Positions 17,706 through 26,914 are shown, numbered from the stretch's first letter. The stretch is 64,000 bases of DNA from JAHQVI01 sp963749875 (GCA_963749875.1 CAVVOX010000002.1:124001-188000), one strand, 5' to 3'. Numbers and translations: made by a program. The notes: generated by a model not told the origin, from the letters alone.

Positions 17706-19995
17706 CCCGCTGCACGGCGTCTGCGCGCGGCGCATCGTCGTCGGCGGACGGGTGCAGGGCGTCGGCTTCCGGCCCTTCGTCTTTCGCATCGCGCGGCGCC
17801 ATGGTCTCGGCGGCTGGGTCCGCAACGGCTCCGGGCAGGTTCTGATCCATGTCGAAGGCCGCCCCGAAAATATCACGCAGTTCATCACTGCGCTGACCTC
17901 CGATGTGCCGCCGCTTGCGCGGCCGCGGCTTGAAACGTCGGCGGAAACCGCCGTCGAAGGCGTCCGGGACTTTCAAATTCATGCCAGCAATGGAGATACC
18001 GAAGCGGACATTCATCTGCCTCCGGACCTGTTCTGCTGCGATGATTGCATCGCGGAATTCGAGAACGTCGCCGAACGCCGCTTCTGCTACCCGTTCACCA
18101 ATTGCACGCAATGCGGCCCCCGCTACACGATCATCGAGGCGCTGCCCTACGACCGGCCGAACACCTCCATGACGGGCTTCGCGCTTTGCCCGGAGTGCCG
18201 GCGGGAATACGAAAATCCGCTCGACCGGCGGTTCCACGCCCAACCGCTCGCCTGCCCCGTTTGCGGGCCGAAACTCAGCCTTCATCGGGACGGCGCCGCG
18301 CCTCTCGAAGGAGAGGCAGCGCTCGCGGCGGCCATTGAGCTGCTCCACGAAGGCGGCATCGTCGCCGTCAAGGGCGTCGGCGGATACCACCTCATCTGCG
18401 ATCCCGCGAGTGATGCGGCCGTGCTCCGCCTGCGGGCGCGCAAGCACCGGCCGCACAAGCCGCTCGCCGTCATGTTTCCGCAAAGCGGCAGCGACGGCCT
18501 CGCCGCAATCCGCGAATGCGTCACCTTGGACGACGCCGAAGCCCAGGTGTGCGTCGATCCTGCCCGGCCCATCGTCCTGGCGCGCCGCCGCAAGGACTGC
18601 CCGCTGAGCCCGGCGCTCGCGCCCGGTCTCGCAGAGCTGGGCGTCTTCCTGCCCTACAGCCCGCTGCATCACCTGCTCCTCGCCGAGTTCGGCGGGCCAC
18701 TGGTCGCGACCTCCGGCAATATCAGCGGCGAGCCCGTCATCACCGACAATGGCGAAGCGGACCGCCGGCTCTCGGGGGTCGCGGACGCCTTTCTGCATCA
18801 CGACCGCCCGATCGTGCGGCCCGCGGACAATTCCGTCCTGCGCATCATCGCGGGAAAGCCGCGTCCGATCCGCATCGGAAGAGGGATCGCCCCGCTCGAA
18901 ATCGAGTTGCCCGAACCGTTCACGGAACCGACGCTTGCCGTCGGCGGTCATATGAAAGGAGCGATCGCCCTTGGCTGGGACCGGCGCGCTGTCATCTCGC
19001 CGCATATCGGCGAGCTGGACAGTCCGCGCAGCATCGCCGTCTTCGGGCAGGTAATCGCGGATCTGCAAGCGCTCTATCGCGTCGAAGCGTGCCGGATCGT
19101 CTGCGACGCGCATCCGAATTACGCCAGCACGCGTTGGGCGGTGGCAGCAGGATTGCCCCTCAAGCGCGTCCAGCATCATGCCGCTCATGCATCGGCTCTG
19201 GCCGGCGAATATCCCGAAATCGTTTCCTGGCTCGTCTTTGCCTGGGACGGCATCGGCTATGGCGGCGACGGTGAATTGTGGGGCGGCGAAGCGTTCCATG
19301 GCGCGCCGGGCAGATGGCGGCGTGTCGCCAGCATTCGCCCGTTCCATGTGACCGGCGGCGACCGGATCGGCCGCGAACCGTGGCGCGCGGCGGCGGCGGT
19401 GATGTGGGAAACGGGACGCGCCTGGACGCCTCCGGTCGAGGGCGCGGAGATTGCCGCTCAGGCCTGGCGCAAGCGCATCGGCACGTCGCGGACGTCGTCA
19501 GCCGGACGCCTGTTCGATGCGGCCGCTTCGCTCGTTCTCGGCATCGACACAGCGAGCTTCGAAGGTCAGGGGCCGATGATGCTGGAAAGCGCAGCGGCGG
19601 CCGAATCACGCGCCATCCGTCTGCCGCTGGAACCCGACGAAAACGGCATCTTGCGCAGCGATTGGGAGCCGCTCCTGCCGATGCTGACGAACCCGGAACT
19701 GCCGCCCCAAATCCGCGCGGGGGTCTTCATCGAAAGCCTGGCTCAGTCGCTGACCGAACAGGCGGCCGCGCTGGCGGAAACGAAATCCTTCGGCGCTGTC
19801 GGCCTGGCGGGCGGCGCATTCCAGAACCGCCTTCTGGCCGAGCGCGTAATCACGCTTCTCAAGGCCAGGGGCATCCACGCCTATCTCCCGCAAATGCTGC
19901 CCGCAAATGACGGCGGCCTGGCCTTTGGCCAGTTGATCGAAGCCTTGCATCTCGGCTGCGTCTCGGACACTCATCAGGACAAGGGCGCGTCATGA
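17680..19995 (+). CDS. hypF: Carbamoyltransferase HypF
   Basis: 771 residues, full length. In order: acylphosphatase domain (GGRVQGVGFRPFVFRIARRH), two zinc fingers (CCDDC...CTQCG and CPEC...CPVCG), YrdC-like domain (GGYHLICDP...RKHRPHKPLAVM) and Kae1-like domain (VQHHAAHASAL, GGAFQNRLL). It turns carbamoyl phosphate into a carbamoyl adenylate for CN ligand synthesis on HypE. The ATG at 17680 lies inside the hypD end; a start 54 bp upstream would add residues with no family match. Confidence 0.95.
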   Translation: MNTHQRDIDPLHGVCARRIVVGGRVQGVGFRPFVFRIARRHGLGGWVRNGSGQVLIHVEGRPENITQFITALTSDVPPLARPRLETSAETAVEGVRDFQIHASNGDTEADIHLPPDLFCCDDCIAEFENVAERRFCYPFTNCTQCGPRYTIIEALPYDRPNTSMTGFALCPECRREYENPLDRRFHAQPLACPVCGPKLSLHRDGAAPLEGEAALAAAIELLHEGGIVAVKGVGGYHLICDPASDAAVLRLRARKHRPHKPLAVMFPQSGSDGLAAIRECVTLDDAEAQVCVDPARPIVLARRRKDCPLSPALAPGLAELGVFLPYSPLHHLLLAEFGGPLVATSGNISGEPVITDNGEADRRLSGVADAFLHHDRPIVRPADNSVLRIIAGKPRPIRIGRGIAPLEIELPEPFTEPTLAVGGHMKGAIALGWDRRAVISPHIGELDSPRSIAVFGQVIADLQALYRVEACRIVCDAHPNYASTRWAVAAGLPLKRVQHHAAHASALAGEYPEIVSWLVFAWDGIGYGGDGELWGGEAFHGAPGRWRRVASIRPFHVTGGDRIGREPWRAAAAVMWETGRAWTPPVEGAEIAAQAWRKRIGTSRTSSAGRLFDAAASLVLGIDTASFEGQGPMMLESAAAAESRAIRLPLEPDENGILRSDWEPLLPMLTNPELPPQIRAGVFIESLAQSLTEQAAALAETKSFGAVGLAGGAFQNRLLAERVITLLKARGIHAYLPQMLPANDGGLAFGQLIEALHLGCVSDTHQDKGAS

Positions 19996-21002
19996 TCGAA
20001 GACCGGCATATCACGCTCGCCCACGGCAATGGCGGCCGCTACATGCGCGAGCTGATCGACGAGATCTTCGCGCGCCATCTCGCCAACCCGGCGCTCGACG
20101 TCGGGCTCGATGCAGTGCCGCTCGAACTTGACGCCGGGATGACGCCACTCATCACCACCGATGCCTTCACGGTGCAGCCGCTCGAATTTCCCGGCGGTGA
20201 CATCGGCTCGCTCGCGGTCAACGGCACGGTCAACGATCTGGCCGTGAGCGGCGCGGAACCGAAATTTCTGACGCTCAACGCCATCATCGAAGAGGGGCTC
20301 GCAGCCGACTGCCTCGACCGCATCGTGGCCAGCCTCGCCACCGCCGCGCGCGCGGCGTCCGTCCATATCGTCGCCGGAGACACCAAAGTCGTTCCGCGCG
20401 GCCAGGGCGGCGGCCTGTATTTCGCGACGACGGGCGTGGGGCTGCGCTCACCGGAATGCCAGCTCGGCATGGATTGCATCCGCGAGGGCGACGTGCTCCT
20501 CGTCAGCGGCCCGGTCGGAGATCACGGCATCGCCGTCATGCTGGCGAGAGAGGAATTCGACCTGAGCGGTTCGGTCTGGTCGGACTGTGCGCCGGTAATG
20601 CCCTTCACGGGCCCGCTCGCCGCGCTCGACGGGGTGCGTTTCATGCGCGATCCCACGCGTGGCGGTCTCGCAACCGTCGCCCATGAGATCGCCGCGGCAA
20701 CGTCGAAGACCGTACGTCTCATCGAGGGCCAGATCCCGGTGCACGGCGCCGTGCGCTCGGTCTGCCAGATGCTCGGCTACGACCCTTATTATCTCGCCTG
20801 CGAGGGACGCGTCGTCGCCGTCGCGGCGCCCGAGGCCGCGGAAACCGTCCTGGGGCTTTGGCGCGACCTGCCCGGCGGTGAAGACGCCAGCGTGATCGGG
20901 ATTGTCTGCGAAGGCCGGGAACAGGTCATTCTGGAGACCGAAATCGGCGGCGAACGCTTTCTCGAAGAACTCGAAGACGATCCATTACCCCGAATTTGTT
21001 GA
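19992..21002 (+). CDS. hypE: Hydrogenase maturation protein HypE
   Basis: 336 residues ending PRIC; the terminal cysteine carries the thiocarboxamide that is dehydrated to thiocyanate. The N-terminal AIR-synthase-like ATP site includes ITLAHGNGGRYM and DAFTVQPLEFPGGDIGSLAV. It overlaps hypF by ATGA. Together with hypC, A, B, D and F this makes a complete cyanide/CO ligand and nickel pathway in one operon. Confidence 0.96.
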   Translation: MIEDRHITLAHGNGGRYMRELIDEIFARHLANPALDVGLDAVPLELDAGMTPLITTDAFTVQPLEFPGGDIGSLAVNGTVNDLAVSGAEPKFLTLNAIIEEGLAADCLDRIVASLATAARAASVHIVAGDTKVVPRGQGGGLYFATTGVGLRSPECQLGMDCIREGDVLLVSGPVGDHGIAVMLAREEFDLSGSVWSDCAPVMPFTGPLAALDGVRFMRDPTRGGLATVAHEIAAATSKTVRLIEGQIPVHGAVRSVCQMLGYDPYYLACEGRVVAVAAPEAAETVLGLWRDLPGGEDASVIGIVCEGREQVILETEIGGERFLEELEDDPLPRIC

Positions 21003-21019
21003 AAAGGAGAGACAGACCG

Positions 21020-21397
21020 ATGGCCAAGAAGCTCGTCATTGTAATGGCTAACACCGATCCGCGGCATGGAGAGGAACTCGGAGCGCCGATCTTCCAGGCC
21101 TCGGTCGCGGCCGCCATGGAATATGAGGTGGACGTTATATGCACTGCCACCTCCGGGCAGCTGCTCAAAAAGGGCGTCGCGGAGAAACTCTACGTGAAAG
21201 AAGGCTCGCCGAAATCGGTCTATGATTTCATCAAGGATGCGCATGAGGCGGGCGTAAAGTTTTACTGTTGCTCGCCCAATCTCGACCTCTTCGACATGAC
21301 CAAGGACGATCTGATCCCGGAATGCGAAGGCATCATCGGCGGAGCGCACCTGATCGAGCAAGTCATGGAGGAGGACTGCCAAGTCCTCACCTACTGA
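21020..21397 (+). CDS. dsrE3: DsrE3-type sulfurtransferase, hydrogenase-linked copy
   Basis: 125 residues, DsrE fold, MANTDPRHGEELGAPIFQAS start. It is about 80 percent identical by eye to the dsrE3 at 43045-43422 beside the hdr genes. It has two adjacent cysteines, Cys83-Cys84 (FYCCSPNLDLFDM), where the hdr-linked copy has Ser-Cys. Such proteins carry persulfide sulfur in the cytoplasm. It sits 17 bp after hypE with AAAGGAGAG before the ATG, so it is transcribed with the hydrogenase maturation genes, an unexpected place for a sulfur carrier. Confidence 0.9.
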   Translation: MAKKLVIVMANTDPRHGEELGAPIFQASVAAAMEYEVDVICTATSGQLLKKGVAEKLYVKEGSPKSVYDFIKDAHEAGVKFYCCSPNLDLFDMTKDDLIPECEGIIGGAHLIEQVMEEDCQVLTY

Positions 21398-21521
21398 ACG
21401 CGGCGTCTCCAAGCGGGAGGCGAGCCGAGGCGAAATTATTGATCAGAGTCAATGACGTCGCCCGCTGCGCAGCCTAAATAGAGACGCGTATGCGGCCAAT
21501 ATCTCTTTAGGGGAGTAAGGC

Positions 21522-22007
21522 GTGCCGCCTTCGAGAGAAGTTCTCATTCTGGGGCTCGGCAACCTGCTGATGTCGGACAATTCGGCGGGTCTGCTCGCTG
21601 TCAAGCGGCTGGCCGAAATCAACCCGTCCGGCGCCCGGGTGCTTGACGGCGGAACGGTCGGCATGGCGCTCCTGCCGGAGATCGAGGCGAGCGCGGCGCT
21701 GATCGCGGTGGATGCGGCGAGTTTCGACGCCAAACCGGGCGTTGTTGCGACCTTCGAAGGACCGGAGATGGACCGTATGCTGACGGGCGTGAAAAAGACC
21801 GCTCATGAGGTGGCACTCTCGGACCTGATCGGCGCTGCGCTGCTGAGCGGCTCCTGCCCGGCGCGGCGCGCGCTCGTCGCGGTCCAGCCGCAGACCATTG
21901 CGCTCGGGCTTGAGCCGACGCCGCCGGTCGCGGCCGCCATCCCCGAAATGATTTCGGCGGTGCTCTCGATCCTGAAACGCTGGAGCGGGGAGGCGCAAGC
22001 GGCATGA
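21522..22007 (+). CDS. hyaD: Hydrogenase maturation endopeptidase
   Basis: 161 residues of the HyaD/HybD/HupD family. N-terminus LILGLGNLLMSDNSAGLLAV contains the metal-binding Asn-Asp pattern; a second acidic site is in LIAVDAASFDA and a His in KKTAHEVALSDL. It removes the C-terminal extension of the large subunit after nickel insertion. GTG start at 21522 after GGGGAG. It overlaps the next gene by ATGA. The symbol is by family; hupD or hynD would be equally valid. Confidence 0.9.
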   Translation: MPPSREVLILGLGNLLMSDNSAGLLAVKRLAEINPSGARVLDGGTVGMALLPEIEASAALIAVDAASFDAKPGVVATFEGPEMDRMLTGVKKTAHEVALSDLIGAALLSGSCPARRALVAVQPQTIALGLEPTPPVAAAIPEMISAVLSILKRWSGEAQAA

Positions 22008-22450
22008 GCACGCCCCCTCATGGAGCCATCCCGCCTCATCCCGCCGCTTACCGGACCGGAATGGCGGACGCCGTCCTGCGCGAGATTGCCGGACTCCTGG
22101 ACCGGCTGATCGGGACCGGCGAGGACGGCGCCATCGATCTGCGCAGCCTGCCGATGACCGATGCCGACCGCGAGGAGCTGAAATCGCGTCTCGGCGGCGG
22201 TGAAGTGCGAGCGACGCTTGACGTTGCCGGTCCCTCCACCGTCGAGGAAACGGCGATTTCCGGGGTCTGGTGGATACGCCATGAGGGCGCGGACGGCTGC
22301 ATCGCCAACGAGCAGATTGCCGTCACCCGCATTCCACCCATCCTCATCACCCATCCCGACGATCTAAGCCTCGGCGCAGCGCGGCTTAAGGATCTGATTG
22401 GCGCGGATGAAACGCCGCCGAAACAGGAGACTGCATATGAGCAAGGCTGA
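22004..22450 (+). CDS. HupH/HyaF C-terminal domain protein
   Basis: 148 residues matching the HupH_C domain of hydrogenase expression proteins: LPMTDADREELKSRLGGGEV then an ISGVWWIRH strand and a C-terminal DDLSLGAARLKDLI helix. HupH/HyaF proteins help fold the small subunit or insert its clusters. This form is about half the size of HupH, keeping one domain. It overlaps the small-subunit gene by 14 bp, which supports a chaperone role for that subunit. Confidence 0.8.
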   Translation: MSTPPHGAIPPHPAAYRTGMADAVLREIAGLLDRLIGTGEDGAIDLRSLPMTDADREELKSRLGGGEVRATLDVAGPSTVEETAISGVWWIRHEGADGCIANEQIAVTRIPPILITHPDDLSLGAARLKDLIGADETPPKQETAYEQG

Positions 22451-23510
22451 CACGCTTGGCGATCAATTGGCGAAACGCGGCGTCTCCCGGCGCGCTTTCC
22501 TCAAATATTCCGCCTATCTCGCCTCGATCATGGCGCTGCCGCCATCAGCCGCATCGGCGCTCGCCGAAGGGCTCGCCAAGGCGCGGCGGCAGGCGGTGAT
22601 CTGGCTCTCCTTCCAGGAATGCACCGGCTGCACGGAGTCGCTGACCCGAGCCCGCGGCCCGACGCTTGAAGACCTGATCTTCAACTTCATTTCGCTCGAC
22701 TATCATCACACGCTGATGGCGGTCTCGGGTGAGGCCGCGGAGGCCGCCCGCCACCAGTCGATGCAGGAGAACAAGGGCAAATATATCGTCATCGTCGACG
22801 GCTCCGTGCCGACGAAGGATGGCGGCGTCTACTCGACCATTGCTGGGCAGACCAATGTCGCCATGCTGCGCGAGACGGTGGAAAACGCCTTCGCCGTGAT
22901 CTCGGTCGGCACCTGCGCTTCCTTTGGCGGCTTGCCTTACGCTAATCCGAACCCGACCGGCGCTGCGCCGGTCACGAAGCTGGTTACAGACAAGCCGGTG
23001 ATCAACATTCCCGGCTGCCCCCCCATTCCGGAGGCGATGGCCGGAACGGTCGCCCATCTCATCTCCTTCGGCAAGCTGCCTGAGCTGGATCATATGCACC
23101 GTCCGAAAGCGTTTTTCGGCGAGACCATCCACGACCGCTGCTATCGCCGTCCGTTCTATGACCGCGGTATGTTCGCCAAGAGCTTCGACGATGAGGGCGC
23201 GCGCAAGGGCTGGTGCCTCTATGAGGTGGGCTGCAAGGGGCCGATCGCCTATAATGCCTGTGCGACGCTCAAATGGAACGGCGGCGTCTCCTTCCCGATC
23301 CAGTCGGGCCACGGCTGCTTTGCCTGCGCCTCGCCGAATTTCTGGGATCAGGGCGGCTTCTACAAGCCGCTCTCAGCGAGCGTCGGCATGAGTGGCTCGG
23401 TGATCGGCGGAGCGGCCGCGGTCGGCGCTGCGTTCGGCGCAGGTGCCGCTTATCTCGCCCGCAGGCGCAAACATACGATCGTCGACACGGTCTCGGCGAA
23501 GGACAAGTAG
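22437..23510 (+). CDS. hynS: [NiFe] hydrogenase small subunit, Tat-exported
   Basis: 357 residues. Twin-arginine signal (SRRAFLKYSAYLASIMALPP), then the proximal cluster motif SFQECTGCTESLTRA, VGTCASFGGLP, IPGCPPIPEAM, and the medial/distal cluster ligands HDRCYRRPFYD, CLYEVGCKG and GHGCFACASPNFWD. A C-terminal transmembrane helix (GSVIGGAAAVGAAFGAGAAY) anchors it to the periplasmic face. It passes electrons from the NiFe site to the membrane cytochrome. It is encoded at the end of the hyp operon, not next to its large subunit, which is unusual. Confidence 0.95.
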   Translation: MSKADTLGDQLAKRGVSRRAFLKYSAYLASIMALPPSAASALAEGLAKARRQAVIWLSFQECTGCTESLTRARGPTLEDLIFNFISLDYHHTLMAVSGEAAEAARHQSMQENKGKYIVIVDGSVPTKDGGVYSTIAGQTNVAMLRETVENAFAVISVGTCASFGGLPYANPNPTGAAPVTKLVTDKPVINIPGCPPIPEAMAGTVAHLISFGKLPELDHMHRPKAFFGETIHDRCYRRPFYDRGMFAKSFDDEGARKGWCLYEVGCKGPIAYNACATLKWNGGVSFPIQSGHGCFACASPNFWDQGGFYKPLSASVGMSGSVIGGAAAVGAAFGAGAAYLARRRKHTIVDTVSAKDK

Positions 23511-23511
23511 G

Positions 23512-23643
23512 ATGGATCTGCTCGACTTTGCGCGGGCGCTGGCGGTCGAAATCGCGCATATGGAAGGCGGCGCCTGGAAGTCCGCCGGTCTCCCCTATCC
23601 GGCCATCGACCCCGCCACAGGCTCGAAGACCTGGAAGTCCTAA
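23512..23643 (+). pseudogene. 43-codon frame, probable Isp1 N-terminal relic
   Basis: Starts 2 bp after the small-subunit stop. MDLLDFARALAVEIA resembles MSLLDFARGPALEAA of Isp1; after residue 15 the match stops and no membrane helix follows. In related Isp-type operons isp1 follows the small-subunit gene directly. This may be the stump of a former isp1 left after rearrangement, or a translated micropeptide. Confidence 0.45.
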
Positions 23644-23659
23644 GCAGAGCGTTACGACG

Positions 23660-24010
23660 ATGGCCCGCGATCAGTCACCGAAGATGGACGATGTTTCGCA
23701 GGCCATGGAGGAGGTGCTGAGCGCGGAACGCCAGGTGCGGGAAGCCATCGAGGCCAGCCGCGCGCAGGCCGGTGCGATCGTGGAGGGCGCACGCGAGGCG
23801 GCTCGGCGCATCGAAGCCCGAGCCGACGCCAGGATTTCCACCGCTCATCGCCTCTGCGCCGATCGGACCGCGGTAGCGGTCGAGGCGATCATGGCGACAC
23901 TGAACGTGGAGAGCGCGGAGGTCGTACAGTGGGATGACGCGTTGATCGCCGAAGCCGTCGCAGCTCTGGCCACCCGCATGACCGGAGGGGACGGTGGCGC
24001 AGACACCTAA
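23660..24010 (+). CDS. V/A-type ATPase peripheral stalk subunit (H/G-like)
   Basis: 116 residues; after a short start it is one long amphipathic helix rich in Ala, Glu and Arg (SAERQVREAIEASRAQAGAI) with a small C-terminal domain. This is the architecture of V/A-ATPase subunit H or G, the stalk partner of subunit E. It is the first gene of the ATPase operon and overlaps the next by 17 bp. Assignment rests on coiled-coil form and operon position. The ATG at 23660 begins MARDQSPKMDD; upstream codons in this frame belong to the preceding genes. Confidence 0.6.
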   Translation: MARDQSPKMDDVSQAMEEVLSAERQVREAIEASRAQAGAIVEGAREAARRIEARADARISTAHRLCADRTAVAVEAIMATLNVESAEVVQWDDALIAEAVAALATRMTGGDGGADT

Positions 24011-24728
24011 GCTCGCCTATGTCCAGACCCGCATCCAGTCCCGCCATGGCGAGCGGCTTGACGAAGCGGACTGGCGGTCTCTCGAAGCGGCGCGTTCGGC
24101 GGGGCAGTTTCTCGATCTTGCGCGGAATACGTCCCTTGCGCCCTGGGCGGATCGTCTTTCGGCGGAGATGGAGCCGCACATCATCGAGCGCAGACTTCGC
24201 GCGGCATGGCGCGAGACGGTTGAAGAAATCGCGACCTGGCTGCCGGAGCGGTGGCAGAAGCCAATTCGAAGTCTCGCGATTTTGCCTGAGCTTCCGGTTC
24301 GCGATTACATCGCGCGCGGATATGCGCCTCCCTCATGGCTTGAGGACAATAACACGCTGAATGACGCCGCGCTTTCTTCTGAAATGGAAAAACGGGTAGA
24401 GGGATCTTCCATCGGCACAGATTGGCTCGGGAGATGGCGCGAGTTCCGGCCGTCACTCTCGGTGGCGGAGGCAAGCGCTCTCGACAAGCTCATCGGACAG
24501 CTCTTCACAAATTTCAAGAACACCTCTTACGAGACGCCGGCATCTCACTATCGGCCGTCGCGCGCCGTGATCGAAGCGGCCTGCCTCCGCATCTTCCGGC
24601 GGCATGCCGGCTCGCCCATCGCGGCCCTTGCCTATTTGCTCCTCGCAATGCTCGACTTCGAACGCTTCCGCGGCGAGTTGCTCAAGCGCGTCCTGTTCGG
24701 TCCCTCCGCGGAAAGGAGCGCGGCGTGA
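23994..24728 (+). CDS. Putative V/A-type ATPase subunit C/d-like protein
   Basis: 244 residues, predicted all-helical and soluble, GTG start overlapping the previous gene. It contains ERRLRAAWRETVEEIATWLP and an Arg/Leu-rich C-terminal helix. Sequence resemblance to known subunit C (AC39/d) is not obvious by eye. All other ATPase subunits are accounted for in this operon, and subunit C is the missing rotor-coupling part, so position suggests this role. It could instead be a lineage-specific accessory protein. Confidence 0.45.
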   Translation: MAQTPKLAYVQTRIQSRHGERLDEADWRSLEAARSAGQFLDLARNTSLAPWADRLSAEMEPHIIERRLRAAWRETVEEIATWLPERWQKPIRSLAILPELPVRDYIARGYAPPSWLEDNNTLNDAALSSEMEKRVEGSSIGTDWLGRWREFRPSLSVAEASALDKLIGQLFTNFKNTSYETPASHYRPSRAVIEAACLRIFRRHAGSPIAALAYLLLAMLDFERFRGELLKRVLFGPSAERSAA

Positions 24729-26566
24729 CTCTCAGACCTGTCCCGGCGAGATGGTTCGAGCTTCTGACCACGCGCGACGAGCTGGCGGCCGTTCTCGGCG
24801 CCCTGGCGCATGCAGGCGGCGTGGAGCTGGAAAGCTTCACTCGGCCGTCGGAAGCATTCTTCGCCGCCGATGTCGATGAGGCGCTGGCAGTCTATTCCGA
24901 ACTTGCCAAGCGCTATCACGCCTATTGGCCGCCCGCGGCCAGCACGACGCCCGACCATATCGGCGCGCCGGAAAAGCTGGTTACGGAAGGGCTCGGCGAA
25001 TTGCAGCGCTGGCGCGTCGCGGCCGACCCGCTGATTGGGGAGATCGAGCGCCTGCGCCGCCGGATGCGCGAGCTCGAACTGCTGCACGGGCTGCTCGCCG
25101 ATTGCCCCGATCCGCTGCCGGACCTGGCGCAGCTTGGCCGTTGCGGACCCGACCTCGCCGCCCGTCTCTATCTTCTGCCGGAGGGCACGACGGTCATAAC
25201 CCTCCCCGAGCTGACGATGCATAAGCGTATGCGGCGTCCGGCCGGCGACTATCTGCTTGTCCTCGGCGGCGCACACGACATCGCCGCGCAGGACGAACGC
25301 CTCTCCGCCATGAAAGCCTCGGCCGTTCCAATCCCGGACGATCTCCCCCCGACCGCCGCCGAGGCGGCGACGGAGATCGAGGCCCGTCTCGACCGGCTTC
25401 GCGCGGAGACGGACAAAGCCGAAGCGCGGCTGCGCACGCTGTCGGAAACCCACAAGGTCGCCCGCATCAGCGGCCAGATCGAGCTGATCGCCTGGCTCGC
25501 CAGCCATACCGGCAAAGTCTCCGGCACGCCGCGCCTCGCCGCGGTGACGGGCTGGACCACGACCCCGGATCGGGCGGCGCTCTGCGAGCCGCTGGCGCGC
25601 GCGGGGTTGCGCTGCCTGGTGAACTTCCCCGAAGCGCCGGCCGGCTCCAATCCGCCGATGATGTTGAGGAATCCGCGCTGGGCGCGGGTCTTCGAAACCT
25701 TCACCAATCTGCTCGGCAGCCCGGGACGGCACGAGGCCGATCCCAGCCTGATCATGGCGGTCTTCGCGCCGACGCTCTTCGGCTTCATGTTCGGCGATGT
25801 CGGCCAGGGGGCGGCGCTGCTCGCGGCAGGCCTCATCCTGCGCAGCCGTGCGCCCATCTTCGGTCTCCTAGTGCCGGGCGGCGTGATGGCCATGGTCTTC
25901 GGCATTCTTTACGGCGCGGTGTTCACGCGGGAGGACCTGATCGAGCCCTTGTGGCTCCACCCGCTGAAAGAGCCGATCACCGTCATCGGCGCGGCGCTCG
26001 GCCTCGGCTTCGTCATCCTCGTCACGGGGCTCGTTCTGCACGCGGCGCAAGCCCATTGGCGCGGCGCACATGGGAGCTGGTGGTCCCGCGACGCCGGTCT
26101 TCTCGCCGCCTATGTCGCGCTCATCGCCGCCGTCTTCTGGCCGCCCGCTTTCTGGCTCAGCCTCGCAGGCGTCTTCTGGTTCATCATCGGAGAAGTTGCC
26201 CTCGATCGCGCCTCGCCTGTCGCAGCTGCCATTCGCGGAATTGCGCATCTCACCGAAGCCGGCCTGCAATTGCTCGTCAATACCGTCTCCTTCGCGCGCG
26301 TCGGCGCTTTTGCCCTGGCTCATGCCGGGCTTTCGGTCGCCGTCGCCGAAATCGCGGAAGCCGCCGGGGGTACCGGATACTGGATCGTCCTGACGCTCGG
26401 CAACGGTCTCATCCTTCTGTTGGAGGGGCTGATCGTCGGCATCCAGACGACGCGTCTCCTGCTCTTCGAATTTTTCATCCGCTTTCTGGAAGGGACGGGG
26501 CGTGGCTTCAACCCGCTACGGCCTCCCGCGCCAGCGATGCCATCATCAAAGGGGGAACAATCATGA
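24725..26566 (+). CDS. ntpI: V/A-type ATPase subunit I (a-subunit homologue)
   Basis: 613 residues with the two-part design of the family. A soluble N-terminal half (to about residue 330) has a long coiled coil (ATEIEARLDRLRAETDKAEARLRTL). The C-terminal half has 7-8 transmembrane helices, starting MAVFAPTLFGFMFGDVGQGA, which matches the conserved FG.MFGD.G motif. The final helices (LEGLIVGIQTTRLLLFEFF) carry the arginine for proton transfer. The GTG start at 24725 overlaps the preceding stop as GTGA. It is the membrane stator next to the c-ring. Confidence 0.88.
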   Translation: MTLRPVPARWFELLTTRDELAAVLGALAHAGGVELESFTRPSEAFFAADVDEALAVYSELAKRYHAYWPPAASTTPDHIGAPEKLVTEGLGELQRWRVAADPLIGEIERLRRRMRELELLHGLLADCPDPLPDLAQLGRCGPDLAARLYLLPEGTTVITLPELTMHKRMRRPAGDYLLVLGGAHDIAAQDERLSAMKASAVPIPDDLPPTAAEAATEIEARLDRLRAETDKAEARLRTLSETHKVARISGQIELIAWLASHTGKVSGTPRLAAVTGWTTTPDRAALCEPLARAGLRCLVNFPEAPAGSNPPMMLRNPRWARVFETFTNLLGSPGRHEADPSLIMAVFAPTLFGFMFGDVGQGAALLAAGLILRSRAPIFGLLVPGGVMAMVFGILYGAVFTREDLIEPLWLHPLKEPITVIGAALGLGFVILVTGLVLHAAQAHWRGAHGSWWSRDAGLLAAYVALIAAVFWPPAFWLSLAGVFWFIIGEVALDRASPVAAAIRGIAHLTEAGLQLLVNTVSFARVGAFALAHAGLSVAVAEIAEAAGGTGYWIVLTLGNGLILLLEGLIVGIQTTRLLLFEFFIRFLEGTGRGFNPLRPPAPAMPSSKGEQS

Positions 26567-26913
26567 AGTTCAGCGCGCTCAACACGTCGCAAGCGCTCGC
26601 GCTCGTGGCGATCTTCATCGGTGCATTCGCGGTGCTGCTCCTGCATGCGGGGCTTGCGGTCGCACAGGAACCCGTCCAGCCGGCCATAGATCCGACAGTG
26701 CTGAAATGGGCGTTTGCCAGTGCGGCGGCGGCGGCCGGGCTCGCAACCCTCGCGGCGGGCTATGCGGTTGCGATGGTCGGCAGCGCCGCGGTCGGCGCGC
26801 TGGCCGAAAAGCCGGAGCTTCTGGGGCGGGTGCTGATCCTTGTCGGCCTTGCCGAAGGCATCGCAATCTACGGCCTGATCGTGGCGATCCTCATTCTCAA
26901 CAAGGCCGGTTGA
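26563..26913 (+). CDS. ntpK: V/A-type ATPase subunit K (c-ring proteolipid)
   Basis: 116 residues. A cleavable or extra N-terminal hydrophobic segment (LALVAIFIGAFAVLLLHAGL) is followed by a two-helix hairpin: helix 1 AAGLATLAAGYAVAMVG, polar loop ALAEKPELLGR, helix 2 ILVGLAEGIAIYGLIVAILI with the ion-binding Glu. It has one hairpin per subunit, as in F-type and simple A-type rings, not the doubled eukaryotic form. The Gln pattern around the Glu in Na+-binding rings is not evident, so H+ is more likely. ATGA overlap with subunit I. Confidence 0.9.
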   Translation: MKFSALNTSQALALVAIFIGAFAVLLLHAGLAVAQEPVQPAIDPTVLKWAFASAAAAAGLATLAAGYAVAMVGSAAVGALAEKPELLGRVLILVGLAEGIAIYGLIVAILILNKAG

Positions 26914-26914
26914 G

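Noticed and set aside
17662..19347. 561-codon open frame antisense to hypF
   Set aside because: Shadow frame; hypF has all motifs on the plus strand.
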